64,000 nt of DNA from Rhodoferax sp. (GCF_028689295.1 NZ_JAQTWL010000002.1:248001-312000), one strand, 5' to 3'; numbered from the stretch's first letter, positions 10,378 through 19,932 are shown. The notes: a model not told the origin generated them from the letters alone. Made by a program: numbers and translations.

Positions 10378-13300
10378 ATGAGCCACTTTCTGGATCGACT
10401 CACTTATTTCTCGCAACCCAAAGAAGCCTTCTCAGGCGAGCACGGCGTCACCACCGGTGAAGACCGCACCTGGGAAAACGCTTACCGCGACCGTTGGGCG
10501 CACGACAAGATCGTGCGCTCAACCCACGGCGTGAACTGCACGGGCTCCTGCTCCTGGAAGATTTATGTCAAGGGCGGCATCGTCACCTGGGAAACACAGC
10601 AGACCGATTACCCACGCACCCGCTGGGACATGCCCAACCACGAACCGCGTGGTTGTGCCCGCGGTGCCAGCTACAGCTGGTATTTGTACAGCGCCAACCG
10701 GGTCAAGTACCCAATGGTGCGTAGCGGCTTGCTCAAGCTCTGGCGCGAAGCCCGTCAAACCCAGGCTCCGGTCGAGGCCTGGGCATCGATTGCACTGGAC
10801 GATACCAAGCGCAAGAGCTACCAGACCCAGCGCGGCATGGGCGGCTTTGTGCGCTCCAGCTGGGACGAGGTCAATGAAATGGTGGCTGCAGCCAATGTGT
10901 TCACCATCAAGCAATACGGGCCCGACCGCATCATCGGTTTCTCGCCCATTCCGGCCATGTCGATGGTGTCGTATGCCGCAGGCAGCCGCTACCTGGGTTT
11001 GATTGGCGGCGTGCCCATCAGCTTTTACGACTGGTATTGCGACTTGCCACCCGCCAGTCCGCAGATCTGGGGCGAGCAAACCGACGTGCCCGAGTCGGCC
11101 GACTGGTACAACTCGTCGTACATCATCGCCTGGGGTTCCAACGTGCCGCAAACGCGCACGCCCGATGCCCACTTCTTCACTGAAGTGCGCTACAAAGGCA
11201 CCAAGACCGTGGCCGTCACGCCAGACTACTCTGAAGTGGCCAAGCTGTCCGACATCTGGATGAAGCCCAAGCAAGGCACGGATGCGGCCGTGGCCATGGC
11301 CATGGGCCACGTCATCCTGAAAGAGTTCTATTTCCCTGATGGCGGCAAGCCGCGCAGCGAGTACTTTGACAACTACGTGCGCCGTTATACCGACATGCCC
11401 ATGCTGGTCATACTGAAAGAAAAGCTATTGTCCAGCGGTGAAACCGTCATGGTGCCAGACCGTTATGTACGCGCCTCCGACTTCAATGGCAAGCTTGGCG
11501 CGGCCAACAACCCGGAGTGGAAAACCGTCGCGCTGGACATGAGCGGCAAAGTGGTGCTACCCAACGGCGCGATTGGTTTCCGCTGGGGCGCAGACGGCCG
11601 TGCTGACCAAGGTCAATGGAACCTGGAAGCCAAAGAAGCCCGCCATGGCACCGAAGTCAAGCTGAAATTGACCGTGATGGAGGGTGATGAGGCCAGCAGC
11701 GAAACCGCCAAGGTGGGTTTCCCGTACTTTGGCGGCATCGTCTCCGAACACTTCCCCAATAATGCATCAGGTGACGCTGCCAACAATGTACTGGTGCGCA
11801 CCGTACCGGTGCAACGCATCTTCCTGGGTAAGGAAGGCGACAAGCGCGAAGCCCTGGTGGCCACCGTGTTTGACCTGCAAGTGGCCAACTACGGCGTGGC
11901 GCGTGGATTGAGTGGCGAAATGGCCGCCAAGGACTTTAACGACGACACCCCTTACACCCCGGCCTGGCAGGAACGCATCACCGGCACGCCACGCGAGCAG
12001 CTCATCACCGTGGCGCGCCAGTTTGCCGACAACGCCGACAAGACGCACGGCAAGTCGATGGTGATCATCGGCGCGGCCATGAACCACTGGTTCCATGCCG
12101 ACATGAACTACCGCGGCGTCATCAACATGCTGATGATGTGCGGCTGTATTGGCCAAAGTGGTGGTGGCTGGGCACACTATGTGGGCCAGGAAAAATTGCG
12201 TCCACAAACCGGCTGGACCGCGCTGGCCTTTGCGCTGGACTGGATTCGTCCGCCCCGGCAGATGAACGGCACCAGCTTCTTCTATGCGCACACCGACCAG
12301 TGGCGCTATGAAACCGTGGGCGTGGACGAAATTCTTTCGCCGTTGGCTGACAAGGCCAAATTTGGCGGCAGCATGATCGACTACAACGTGCGTGCAGAAC
12401 GCATGGGCTGGCTGCCCAGCGCACCGCAGCTCAAGACGAACCCGCTCGAAGTGGTTCGTGCGGCGACTGCGGCCAACATGGAGCCCAAGGATTACCTGAT
12501 CAAGGGCTTGAAAGACGGCAGCCAGACCATGAGCTGCGAAGACCCCGACCACCCCAACAACTGGCCGCGCAACCTGTTTGTCTGGCGCTCCAACATCCTG
12601 GGCTCCAGCGGCAAAGGGCACGAGTACTTTTTGAAGCACCTGCTTGGCACCAAACATGGCGTGCAAGGCAAGGACCTGGGCTTGGACGACGCCCGTCCCA
12701 AGGAAGTGGTCTGGCACGACAAAGCCCCCGAGGGCAAACTTGATCTGGTGGTCACGCTGGACTTCCGCATGAGCACCACCTGCCTGTACAGCGACATTGT
12801 GTTGCCGTCAGCCACCTGGTACGAAAAAAACGACATGAACACCAGCGACATGCACCCGTTCATTCACCCGCTGTCCGCCGCGGTGGACCCGGCCTGGCAG
12901 TCGCGCAGTGATTGGGAAATCTACAAAGGTTTTGCCAAGAAGTTCAGCGAGATCTGCGTCGGTCATCTGGGCGTAGAGCGCGAGATGGTGCTCACCCCCA
13001 TCATGCACGACACCCCAGCCGAAATGGCACAACCGTTTGGCGTGCAAGAGTGGAAAAAGGGTGAGATCGACCTGATCCCCGGCAAGACCGCTCCCAGCTT
13101 CACCGTGGTGGAGCGTGACTACCCCAATGTTTACAAGCGCTTCACCGCTGTAGGCCCGCTGATGAACAAGGTCGGCAATGGCGGCAAGGGCATCAGCTGG
13201 GACACCAAGATTGAAGTCACGCAACTCGGCCAGCTCAATGGCCTGGTGACCGACACTGGTGTGACCTGCGGCATGCCCAAGATCGAGACCGACATCGATG

Positions 13301-14193
13301 CCTGCGAAGTGATCCTGCAGCTAGCCCCAGAGACCAATGGCCACGTGGCCGTGAAGGCTTGGGAAGCCCTTGGCAAACAAACCGGGCTGGACCACACTCA
13401 CCTGGCGCTTCACCGCGAGGACGAAAAAATCCGCTTCCGCGACATTCAGGCGCAGCCCCGCAAGATCATCAGCTCGCCCACCTGGAGCGGCATTGAGAGC
13501 GAGACCGTGTCGTACAACGCCGGTTACACCAACGTGCACGAGATGATCCCATGGCGCACCCTGACCGGTCGTCAGCAGTTCTACATGGACCACCCGTGGA
13601 TGACCGCGTTTGGCGAAGGTTTCTCCAGCTACCGTCCTCCGGTGGACCTGAAGACCACCCACGCCATGCAGGACCGCAAGCCCAATGGCAACAAAGAGAT
13701 TGCGCTGAACTTCATCACACCGCACCAGAAGTGGGGCATTCACAGCACCTACAGCGACAACCTGCACATGCTGACCCTGAGCCGTGGCGGCCCGATCGTC
13801 TGGATCAGCGAAGACGACGCCAAAGCCGCTGGCATTGAAGACAACGACTGGATTGAACTCTTTAACCTCAACGGTGCCCTGACCGCGCGTGCCGTGGTCA
13901 GCCAGCGCGTACGCAACGGCATGTGCTTGATGTACCACGCCCAGGAAAAGCTGGTGAACATGCCAGGCTCGGAGATCACGGGTGGTCGTGGCGGCATCCA
14001 CAACTCGGTCACCCGCATTGTGCTCAAGCCCACGCACATGATTGGCGGCTACGCCCAGTTCAGCTACGGTTTCAACTACTACGGAACCATCGGCACCAAC
14101 CGCGACGAATTTGTGGTGTTACGCAAGATGGCCAAGGTGGACTGGCTGGATGACGAAGGCTCGGCTACTTCAACCACAGCCACCCACATTTAA
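10378..14193 (+). CDS. narG: Respiratory nitrate reductase alpha subunit
   Basis: 1271 residues; E. coli NarG has 1247. This cytoplasm-facing catalytic subunit reduces nitrate to nitrite at a Mo-bis-MGD centre. The N-terminal FS0 cluster ligands are visible as HGVNCTGSC (His-x3-Cys-x3-Cys) and the later RGCARGASYSW. The molybdenum-ligand Asp region is YCDLPPASPQ followed by WGEQTDVPESADW. The start has a good ribosome site (GAGGTAAC). It is first of narGHJI; maturation needs NarJ and the molybdenum cofactor, for which mog lies about 23 kb away. Confidence 0.98.
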   Translation: MSHFLDRLTYFSQPKEAFSGEHGVTTGEDRTWENAYRDRWAHDKIVRSTHGVNCTGSCSWKIYVKGGIVTWETQQTDYPRTRWDMPNHEPRGCARGASYSWYLYSANRVKYPMVRSGLLKLWREARQTQAPVEAWASIALDDTKRKSYQTQRGMGGFVRSSWDEVNEMVAAANVFTIKQYGPDRIIGFSPIPAMSMVSYAAGSRYLGLIGGVPISFYDWYCDLPPASPQIWGEQTDVPESADWYNSSYIIAWGSNVPQTRTPDAHFFTEVRYKGTKTVAVTPDYSEVAKLSDIWMKPKQGTDAAVAMAMGHVILKEFYFPDGGKPRSEYFDNYVRRYTDMPMLVILKEKLLSSGETVMVPDRYVRASDFNGKLGAANNPEWKTVALDMSGKVVLPNGAIGFRWGADGRADQGQWNLEAKEARHGTEVKLKLTVMEGDEASSETAKVGFPYFGGIVSEHFPNNASGDAANNVLVRTVPVQRIFLGKEGDKREALVATVFDLQVANYGVARGLSGEMAAKDFNDDTPYTPAWQERITGTPREQLITVARQFADNADKTHGKSMVIIGAAMNHWFHADMNYRGVINMLMMCGCIGQSGGGWAHYVGQEKLRPQTGWTALAFALDWIRPPRQMNGTSFFYAHTDQWRYETVGVDEILSPLADKAKFGGSMIDYNVRAERMGWLPSAPQLKTNPLEVVRAATAANMEPKDYLIKGLKDGSQTMSCEDPDHPNNWPRNLFVWRSNILGSSGKGHEYFLKHLLGTKHGVQGKDLGLDDARPKEVVWHDKAPEGKLDLVVTLDFRMSTTCLYSDIVLPSATWYEKNDMNTSDMHPFIHPLSAAVDPAWQSRSDWEIYKGFAKKFSEICVGHLGVEREMVLTPIMHDTPAEMAQPFGVQEWKKGEIDLIPGKTAPSFTVVERDYPNVYKRFTAVGPLMNKVGNGGKGISWDTKIEVTQLGQLNGLVTDTGVTCGMPKIETDIDACEVILQLAPETNGHVAVKAWEALGKQTGLDHTHLALHREDEKIRFRDIQAQPRKIISSPTWSGIESETVSYNAGYTNVHEMIPWRTLTGRQQFYMDHPWMTAFGEGFSSYRPPVDLKTTHAMQDRKPNGNKEIALNFITPHQKWGIHSTYSDNLHMLTLSRGGPIVWISEDDAKAAGIEDNDWIELFNLNGALTARAVVSQRVRNGMCLMYHAQEKLVNMPGSEITGGRGGIHNSVTRIVLKPTHMIGGYAQFSYGFNYYGTIGTNRDEFVVLRKMAKVDWLDDEGSATSTTATHI

Positions 14194-14202
14194 TCAGTTT
14201 GA

Positions 14203-14238
14203 GGACAGAGTTGGCGACTGCGTCGCTGCGGTCTGTCC
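14203..14238 (+). promoter_or_regulatory. Hairpin in the narG-narH gap
   Basis: Outer arms GGACAGA (14203-14209) and TCTGTCC (14232-14238) enclose a second perfect hairpin, GCGAC-TGC-GTCGC (14214-14226). No T-run follows, so it is not a standard terminator. It may stabilise the narG message or tune narH expression. Confidence 0.45.
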
Positions 14239-14259
14239 CGCAAAACATAGGAGTTACAC

Positions 14260-15783
14260 ATGAAAATTCGCGCACAAATCGGCATGGTGCTCAACCTGGA
14301 CAAATGCATTGGTTGCCACACCTGCTCGGTCACCTGCAAAAATGTCTGGACCAGCCGCCCCGGCATGGAATACGCCTGGTTCAACAACGTTGAGACCAAG
14401 CCCGGCATCGGCTACCCGAAAGAATGGGAAAACCAGGACAAGTGGAACGGTGGCTGGACACGCAAGGCCGACGGCAAGATCGAGCCACGCCAGGGCGCCA
14501 AGTGGAAACTGCTCATGCGCATCTTCGCCAACCCGAACCTGCCGCAAATTGACGACTACTACGAACCCTTCACCTTTGACTATGCGCACCTGCAAAGCGC
14601 ACCTGCCGGCAACAACGTACCCACCGCCCGGCCACGCAGCCTGATCACCGGTCAGCGCATGGAAAAAATTGAATGGGGACCGAACTGGGAAGAAATTCTG
14701 GGCGGCGAGTTTGCCAAACGCAGCAAGGACAAAAACTTTGATGACATCCAGAAGGACATCTACGGCCAGTTCGAAAACACCTTCATGATGTACCTGCCGC
14801 GCCTGTGTGAGCACTGCCTGAACCCAGCATGTGTGGCCAGCTGCCCGTCAGGCTCGATCTACAAGCGCGAGGAAGACGGCATTGTGCTGATCGACCAGGA
14901 CAAATGCCGCGGCTGGCGCATGTGCATCAGCGGCTGTCCGTACAAAAAGATTTACTACAACTGGAAGAGTGGCAAGGCCGAAAAATGCATTTTCTGCTAC
15001 CCGCGCATCGAGGCCGGTCAACCTACCGTGTGCAGTGAAACCTGCGTCGGCCGGATTCGCTATCTGGGCGTGCTGCTGTACGACGCCGACCGCATCCAGC
15101 AAGCCGCGAGTGTGGAGCATGACCGCGATCTGTACCAGGCACAACTCGACATCTTCCTGGACCCCAATGACCCCAAGGTGATTGAGCAAGCCCGCCTTGA
15201 CGGCATTCCGGACAAGTGGATGGATGCCGCCCGTAACAGCCCGGTTTACAAGATGGCGGTGCAGTGGAAAGTGGCTCTGCCCCTGCACCCAGAGTACCGC
15301 ACGCTGCCGATGGTCTGGTATGTGCCGCCGCTCTCGCCTATCAGCGCCGCCGCCAACGCCGGCCAGATCGGCACCAACGGCGTGATTCCAGACGTGAAGC
15401 AACTGCGCATTCCGGTCAAGTACCTGGCCAACCTGCTAACCGCCGGTGACACCATGCCGGTGGAACGCGCGCTGGAGCGCATGCTGGCCATGCGCGCCTA
15501 CCAGCGCGAAAAGCATGTGGATGGCCGCATCAACACGACTGCGCTGGAGCAGGTGCAAATGACCCAACTGGAAGTTGAAGAGATGTACCACGTGATGGCC
15601 ATTGCCAATTACGAGGACCGCTTTGTCATCCCCAGCACGCATCGCGAGTACGCCGAAAACACCTTCGACGTACGCGGCGGCTGTGGCTTCTCGTTCGGCA
15701 ACGGCTGCTCGGATGGCGCCAGTGAAACCAGTCTGTTTGGTGGCACCAAACACCGCACCATCCCGATTCAGGCAGAGGCTTAA
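14260..15783 (+). CDS. narH: Respiratory nitrate reductase beta subunit
   Basis: 507 residues; E. coli NarH has 512. The electron-transfer subunit carries three [4Fe-4S] clusters and one [3Fe-4S] cluster between NarI haems and NarG. Ferredoxin-type motifs are seen: CIGCHTCSVTCKNVW near the N-terminus, CEHCLNPACVASCP, and CRGWRMCISGCPYKK, where Trp replaces one Cys as in the [3Fe-4S] cluster of the family, then KCIFCYPRI. It has a strong ribosome site (TAGGAGT) after the narG-narH hairpin, and narJ follows after 3 bases. Confidence 0.98.
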   Translation: MKIRAQIGMVLNLDKCIGCHTCSVTCKNVWTSRPGMEYAWFNNVETKPGIGYPKEWENQDKWNGGWTRKADGKIEPRQGAKWKLLMRIFANPNLPQIDDYYEPFTFDYAHLQSAPAGNNVPTARPRSLITGQRMEKIEWGPNWEEILGGEFAKRSKDKNFDDIQKDIYGQFENTFMMYLPRLCEHCLNPACVASCPSGSIYKREEDGIVLIDQDKCRGWRMCISGCPYKKIYYNWKSGKAEKCIFCYPRIEAGQPTVCSETCVGRIRYLGVLLYDADRIQQAASVEHDRDLYQAQLDIFLDPNDPKVIEQARLDGIPDKWMDAARNSPVYKMAVQWKVALPLHPEYRTLPMVWYVPPLSPISAAANAGQIGTNGVIPDVKQLRIPVKYLANLLTAGDTMPVERALERMLAMRAYQREKHVDGRINTTALEQVQMTQLEVEEMYHVMAIANYEDRFVIPSTHREYAENTFDVRGGCGFSFGNGCSDGASETSLFGGTKHRTIPIQAEA

Positions 15784-15786
15784 ACC

Positions 15787-16473
15787 ATGGCACAAAAAAC
15801 CGCATCCATCACCCTGCGCGTGCTGGCACGCCTGCTGTCTTACCCCAACGCCGCCCTCAAGATCGACCTGGCCGACATGCAAAACGCGCTGCATGCCGAA
15901 CGCGCGCTGGACAAAGACCGTCTGCAGGAGCTCGACACCCTGATCGCGTATTTGGCAAACGGCGATGCCCTGCAGCTCGAAAGCGAGTTTGTCGAACTGT
16001 TCGACCGCGGCCATTCCACGTCTTTGCACCTGTTCGAGCATGTGCACGGCGACTCGCGTGACCGTGGTCCGGCCATGATCGACCTGACCAAGACTTTTGA
16101 GGCAGCCGGGCTTTTTCTGGCCCCGGGCGAGTTGCCCGACTTTCTGCCGGTGGTGCTTGAATTTGTATCGACCCAGCCGCCCAAAGAGGCAAAAGCTTTT
16201 TTGGCGGAGATGGCGCATATCTTCAACGCCATTTTCAGTGCACTGCAACAGCGCCAGACAGCGTATGCCAGCGTGATCGGTGCCCTGCTGGAACTCAGTG
16301 GCGAAAAGGCGCAAGCCGTCAAGGTACCCGCTGACGAGCCCCTTGATTCCGCCTGGGAAGAGCCCGAGGTCTTTGGCGGCTGCTCCGTCAAAGGCCAGGA
16401 CAAGCCCGGCCAGCCCCAACCCATCCATTTTGTGCGTGCCAACGCAGCCGCCACCGCAGGAGCCCCGCTATGA
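15787..16473 (+). CDS. narJ: Nitrate reductase molybdenum cofactor assembly chaperone
   Basis: 228 residues, mostly helical, of the NarJ/TorD chaperone family. It binds the NarG N-terminus and promotes insertion of the Mo-bis-MGD cofactor before NarGH docks on NarI; it is not part of the final enzyme. The conserved core HLFEHVHGDSRDRGPAM is visible at about residues 79-95. It starts 3 bases after narH and its stop overlaps the narI start (ATGA), so translation is coupled. Confidence 0.95.
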   Translation: MAQKTASITLRVLARLLSYPNAALKIDLADMQNALHAERALDKDRLQELDTLIAYLANGDALQLESEFVELFDRGHSTSLHLFEHVHGDSRDRGPAMIDLTKTFEAAGLFLAPGELPDFLPVVLEFVSTQPPKEAKAFLAEMAHIFNAIFSALQQRQTAYASVIGALLELSGEKAQAVKVPADEPLDSAWEEPEVFGGCSVKGQDKPGQPQPIHFVRANAAATAGAPL

Positions 16474-17204
16474 ACACCCTTGATCACTTTCTGTTTGGCC
16501 TGTACCCCTACATCGCCTTCGTCGTCTTTGTGCTCGGCAGTCTGATCCGCTTCGACCGCGACCAGTACACCTGGAAAAGCGACTCGTCGCAAATGCTGAA
16601 AATGGGGCAACTGCGCTGGGGCAGCAACCTGTTCCACATCGGCGTGCTGTTCCTGTTCTTTGGCCACACCGTGGGCATGCTGACGCCGCACTTTGTCTAT
16701 GAGCACTTCATCAGTGCCGGCGACAAACAACTCATGGCCATGATCAGCGGCGGCATTGCCGGCTTGCTGGGCTTTGTCGGTGTCACCATTCTGTTGCACC
16801 GCCGCCTGACCGAGCCACGTATCCGCATCAACTCCAAAACCAGCGACATCGTGCTGCTGGTGATGCTGTGGCTGCAACTGGCGCTGGGTCTGGCCACCGT
16901 GCCACTGTCGGGGCAACACCTGGACGGCAGCATGATGATGAAGCTGGCCGGTTGGGCGCAGGCCATTGTGACCTTCCAGCCCGGCGCGGCAGAGCTGCTG
17001 AATGAGGCGGGCTTCGTCTTCAAGGCGCACATGTTCTTAGGGCTGAGCATTTTCTTCCTCTTCCCGTTCACCCGCCTGGTGCACGTCTGGAGTGGCTTTG
17101 CCTCAGTAGGCTATTTGATGCGTCCCTACCAAGTGGTACGGTCCCGGCGCCTGAATGTGCCTGCTGGCCAAAATCAGCCGCGCCAGCCTGGCGCCGGTGT
17201 TTGA
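16470..17204 (+). CDS. narI: Respiratory nitrate reductase gamma subunit (cytochrome b)
   Basis: 244 residues with five predicted membrane helices; E. coli NarI has 225. It anchors NarGH and oxidises quinol through two b-type haems. Candidate haem-ligand histidines lie in the helix with LFHIGVLFLFFGHTVGM and near the C-terminal RLVHVWSG. A C-terminal tail of about 20 residues rich in Arg, Pro and Gln extends past the last helix. It overlaps narJ by 4 bases and is followed by ppiC. Confidence 0.95.
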   Translation: MNTLDHFLFGLYPYIAFVVFVLGSLIRFDRDQYTWKSDSSQMLKMGQLRWGSNLFHIGVLFLFFGHTVGMLTPHFVYEHFISAGDKQLMAMISGGIAGLLGFVGVTILLHRRLTEPRIRINSKTSDIVLLVMLWLQLALGLATVPLSGQHLDGSMMMKLAGWAQAIVTFQPGAAELLNEAGFVFKAHMFLGLSIFFLFPFTRLVHVWSGFASVGYLMRPYQVVRSRRLNVPAGQNQPRQPGAGV

Positions 17205-17214
17205 GGTAACCGCC

Positions 17215-18009
17215 ATGCAAACCACCTCCATCACAGAGACCCCGGTGGTCAGCATCAACGGCGTTGCACTGCATAACGCCGGCGATATCTTGACAGCAGA
17301 CGCGTTGCGCCAACGCGCTTACGCCGAATTGTTGCGTCAAACGGCCATTCAAAAGGGCTTGCTCAACGCCGACGACGCCCCCGGCACCGACGGTGTGACC
17401 AGCGAGGCTGCCTCCGTCGCCATCGAGGCTTTGCTGGAGCAGGAACTGGTGATTCCAGAGCCGTCCGAGGAAGCCTGCCGCCGCCATCACGCGGCCAACC
17501 AGGCAAGCCACTACACCACCGGCGAGCGCGTCAACGTGCGCCACATCTTGTTCGCGGTCACGCCAGGGGTGGACCTGAACGCCCTGCGCAAGCAAGCCGA
17601 AGGCACGCTGCTCAATGTGCGCTGCTTTGACAGCAAAAATACTGAAGCTGCCTTCTTCAAGGCTGCCACGACGCTATCCAACTGCCCCAGCGGCGCCGAG
17701 GGCGGCCAGTTGGGCTGGTTGACCACGGCCGACTGCGCACCCGAGTTTGCCAAGGAGCTTTTTGGCCACCCGGAAGTGGGTGTGCTGCCACGCCTGGTGC
17801 ACAGCCGTTTCGGCCTGCATGTGGTGGAAGTCATGGGACGCGAGGCGGGCGTGGCACAGCCTTTCGAGTCGGTGCACGGCGCGGTCACCATGACACTCAA
17901 ACAACAGACTTTTGTGACAGCGCTGCGACAATACCTGAGCCTGCTGGCGACTGATGCACACATCGAAGGCATTGACCTCGACAGCAGTGACACACCCCTG
18001 GTGCAGTAA
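17215..18009 (+). CDS. Parvulin-type peptidyl-prolyl isomerase of the nar operon
   Basis: 264 residues with no signal peptide, so probably cytoplasmic. The parvulin (PpiC/rotamase) domain covers about residues 105-215, recognised by VRHILFAV, SGAEGGQLGWL, PEFAKELF and SRFGLHVVEV. The N-terminal helical part resembles the NifM-type prolyl isomerases. Genes of this type follow narI in many Burkholderiales, and it may help fold the nitrate reductase complex; that role is inferred from position. Its ribosome site (GAGGTAAC) overlaps the end of narI, and I placed the start at 17215 for that reason. Confidence 0.88.
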   Translation: MQTTSITETPVVSINGVALHNAGDILTADALRQRAYAELLRQTAIQKGLLNADDAPGTDGVTSEAASVAIEALLEQELVIPEPSEEACRRHHAANQASHYTTGERVNVRHILFAVTPGVDLNALRKQAEGTLLNVRCFDSKNTEAAFFKAATTLSNCPSGAEGGQLGWLTTADCAPEFAKELFGHPEVGVLPRLVHSRFGLHVVEVMGREAGVAQPFESVHGAVTMTLKQQTFVTALRQYLSLLATDAHIEGIDLDSSDTPLVQ

Positions 18010-18023
18010 TTGAAAGTGAATCC

Positions 18024-18428
18024 ATGACGATTTCAAGTTTTGACGACCTATTGCTCGCGGCTTGCGAGCAGCCGCAAGGGCAGCGACTGTTGCTGGTCTT
18101 TGCCGCCGCCGAATTGCCGGATGACGCCACCCCTGAGCAACGCGCAGGCTTTGCTCAAGGCGCAGGCGGCGCCCTGGTACCAACCATGTGCGTGGACAAA
18201 ACGCCCGAAGAGATCGGCAATTTTGCACGCCTGATGCAAGAAGCCGACCAGTTCGATGCGCCATGGCGCGTCCTGTTTGCCAGCAGCTTGTCGGGGGCTG
18301 GCGACCAACCGCCCGCAAGCGATGCAGCTGAGCCTGCCCTGCAAGGCATGGTCGAGGCCATCAAGCAGGGGGCGTTCGCCAATATGATCGCCTTCGACAC
18401 GGTGGGCAATGCCATCGCCCTCGCCTAG
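18024..18428 (+). CDS. Small conserved protein linked to the nar operon
   Basis: 134 residues, cytoplasmic, no membrane segment and no motif I can assign. The chain is acidic and Ala-rich, with a central GALVPTMCVDK segment and a C-terminal QGAFANMIAFDTVGNAIALA. Proteins of this type appear next to nar genes in Burkholderiales; I recall some being labelled as ribonucleotide reductase subunit, which the sequence does not support. It starts 14 bases after ppiC and ends 8 bases before the first Crp/Fnr gene, so it belongs to the same transcription unit. Confidence 0.7.
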   Translation: MTISSFDDLLLAACEQPQGQRLLLVFAAAELPDDATPEQRAGFAQGAGGALVPTMCVDKTPEEIGNFARLMQEADQFDAPWRVLFASSLSGAGDQPPASDAAEPALQGMVEAIKQGAFANMIAFDTVGNAIALA

Positions 18429-18436
18429 TTCTGACC

Positions 18437-19135
18437 ATGGGTGCCGAGATTATTGACTTGCAGCGCTTTCTGGCGGGTTCGCCGCTGTTCAGTGGCTTGT
18501 CTCCCGATGAGTTGTGGCGCATCACTCAAAGCAGTGATCTCAAGAATTACACCAAGGGCGAAATGATCTTCAGCGTGGGTGAAGCCTGCGAGGCCTTCCA
18601 CATCGTGGTCAGCGGCCAGGTCAAACTGTTCGTGGTGTCGCCGGCGGGCTACGAAAAAGTAATCGAAATCATCAGCCCAGGACAAAGCTTTGCCGAGGCA
18701 CTGGTGTTTTTGGACAAACCCTACATCCTCAGCGCCCAGGCGCTCGCCGACACAGTGCTGGTGAACGTGAGCAAACGCGGTGTGGTCAGCGAAATCGAAC
18801 AAGACGCCCACTTTGCCCTGCACATGCTGGCCGGTGTTTCACGGCGTCTGCATGGCTTGATCCAGGACGTGGAAGCCTATGCGCTACGCAACGGCATGCA
18901 GCGCCTGATCGGCTACCTGCTGCGCGATGTCGAGATGGACCCTGCCAGCGGGCAAAACACGGTCACGGTCTCGCTGCCCGCGAGCAAAGCCACCATCGCC
19001 TCACGCCTGTCGCTCACCCCGGAGTACTTTTCTCGCGTACTGCACGAACTCGAAGCCCAGCAGCTCATCGCCATCGACCGGCGCGACATCCGGATTCCGG
19101 ATGTGCAAAAACTGCTGGGATACGGCGCGCAGTAA
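18437..19135 (+). CDS. Crp/Fnr-family regulator, DNR-like (first of tandem pair)
   Basis: 232 residues: an N-terminal cyclic-nucleotide-type sensor domain (about 10-125), a dimerisation helix, and a C-terminal winged helix. The recognition helix SLTPEYFSRVLHEL keeps the Glu, Ser and Arg that in FNR contact TTGAT half-sites. It lacks the N-terminal Cys cluster of FNR, having only one Cys in the sensor domain, so it is closer to the haem/NO-sensing DNR/NnrR type. Lying after the nar genes, it may control nitrate or nitrogen-oxide respiration, and plausible targets are the TTGAT-type boxes at 23469 and 28070. Confidence 0.88.
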   Translation: MGAEIIDLQRFLAGSPLFSGLSPDELWRITQSSDLKNYTKGEMIFSVGEACEAFHIVVSGQVKLFVVSPAGYEKVIEIISPGQSFAEALVFLDKPYILSAQALADTVLVNVSKRGVVSEIEQDAHFALHMLAGVSRRLHGLIQDVEAYALRNGMQRLIGYLLRDVEMDPASGQNTVTVSLPASKATIASRLSLTPEYFSRVLHELEAQQLIAIDRRDIRIPDVQKLLGYGAQ

Positions 19136-19166
19136 TAATGGCGGTGGCTGCGTGGTCAGCCACACC

Positions 19167-19871
19167 ATGAAGCCAAACACCGGGCCCTTCAACCTGCAGC
19201 GTTACCTGTCAGTCATGCCGCTTTTCAGCGACTTGTCCGACGCCGAGCGCGCCCGCCTGGTATCGGGCTGCCTGCTCCAGCGTCTGACGCGCGGCGACAT
19301 GGTTTTCAGAACCGGTGAACTCTGCGACGCTTTTTATGTGGTGATTCTGGGCCAGGTCAAGCTTTTTGTGTCTGCCCCGAACGGCCAGGAAAAGGTGATT
19401 GAAATTGCGGGACCTGGCCGCAGTTTTGCCGAGTCCATGATGTTTCTGGAGGTGCCCTACATCCTGAATGGGCAAGCGCTCATCGACTCACTGCTGCTGC
19501 GTGTCAGCAAAGCCACTGTGTTCAGCGAGATCGAACAGGACCCACGCTTTGCCCTGCGCATGCTGGCGGGTATTTCACGCCGTCTGCATGGCCTGGTGCA
19601 GGACGTCGAGGCCTACGCGCTGCACAGCGGCATCCAGCGCCTGATTGGCTACCTGCTGCGCGATGTGCAGAACACCGGTTCTGCCAACCCGCAGGCTATC
19701 ACCGTGTCGCTGCCCGTCAGCAAGGCCACCATTGCCTCACGCCTGTCATTGACACCCGAGTACTTTTCTCGCGTACTGCATGAACTCGAAGCCGAGGGTC
19801 TGATCGCCATCGACAAGCGCGATGTGCGCATCCTGGATGTGCAGGGCCTGGCCAACTACGGCCCGCACTAG
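19167..19871 (+). CDS. Crp/Fnr-family regulator, DNR-like (second of tandem pair)
   Basis: 234 residues, a close paralogue of the preceding gene over the whole length. Shared segments include VQDVEAYAL, QRLIGYLLRDV, ATIASRLSLTPEYFSRVLHELEA. The sensor domain differs more, for example GELCDAFYVVILGQVKLF, so the two may sense different signals or form heterodimers. Like its neighbour it lacks the FNR Cys cluster. I chose the ATG at 19167, 31 bases after the first gene; the open frame extends upstream into that gene in another frame. It closes the nar block. Confidence 0.88.
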   Translation: MKPNTGPFNLQRYLSVMPLFSDLSDAERARLVSGCLLQRLTRGDMVFRTGELCDAFYVVILGQVKLFVSAPNGQEKVIEIAGPGRSFAESMMFLEVPYILNGQALIDSLLLRVSKATVFSEIEQDPRFALRMLAGISRRLHGLVQDVEAYALHSGIQRLIGYLLRDVQNTGSANPQAITVSLPVSKATIASRLSLTPEYFSRVLHELEAEGLIAIDKRDVRILDVQGLANYGPH

Positions 19872-19932
19872 AAAAAAGCCGCAGATTCATCTCTTCAAGC
19901 CAGCAGGTAGTCCTGTCATTGCGCAACCTAAT

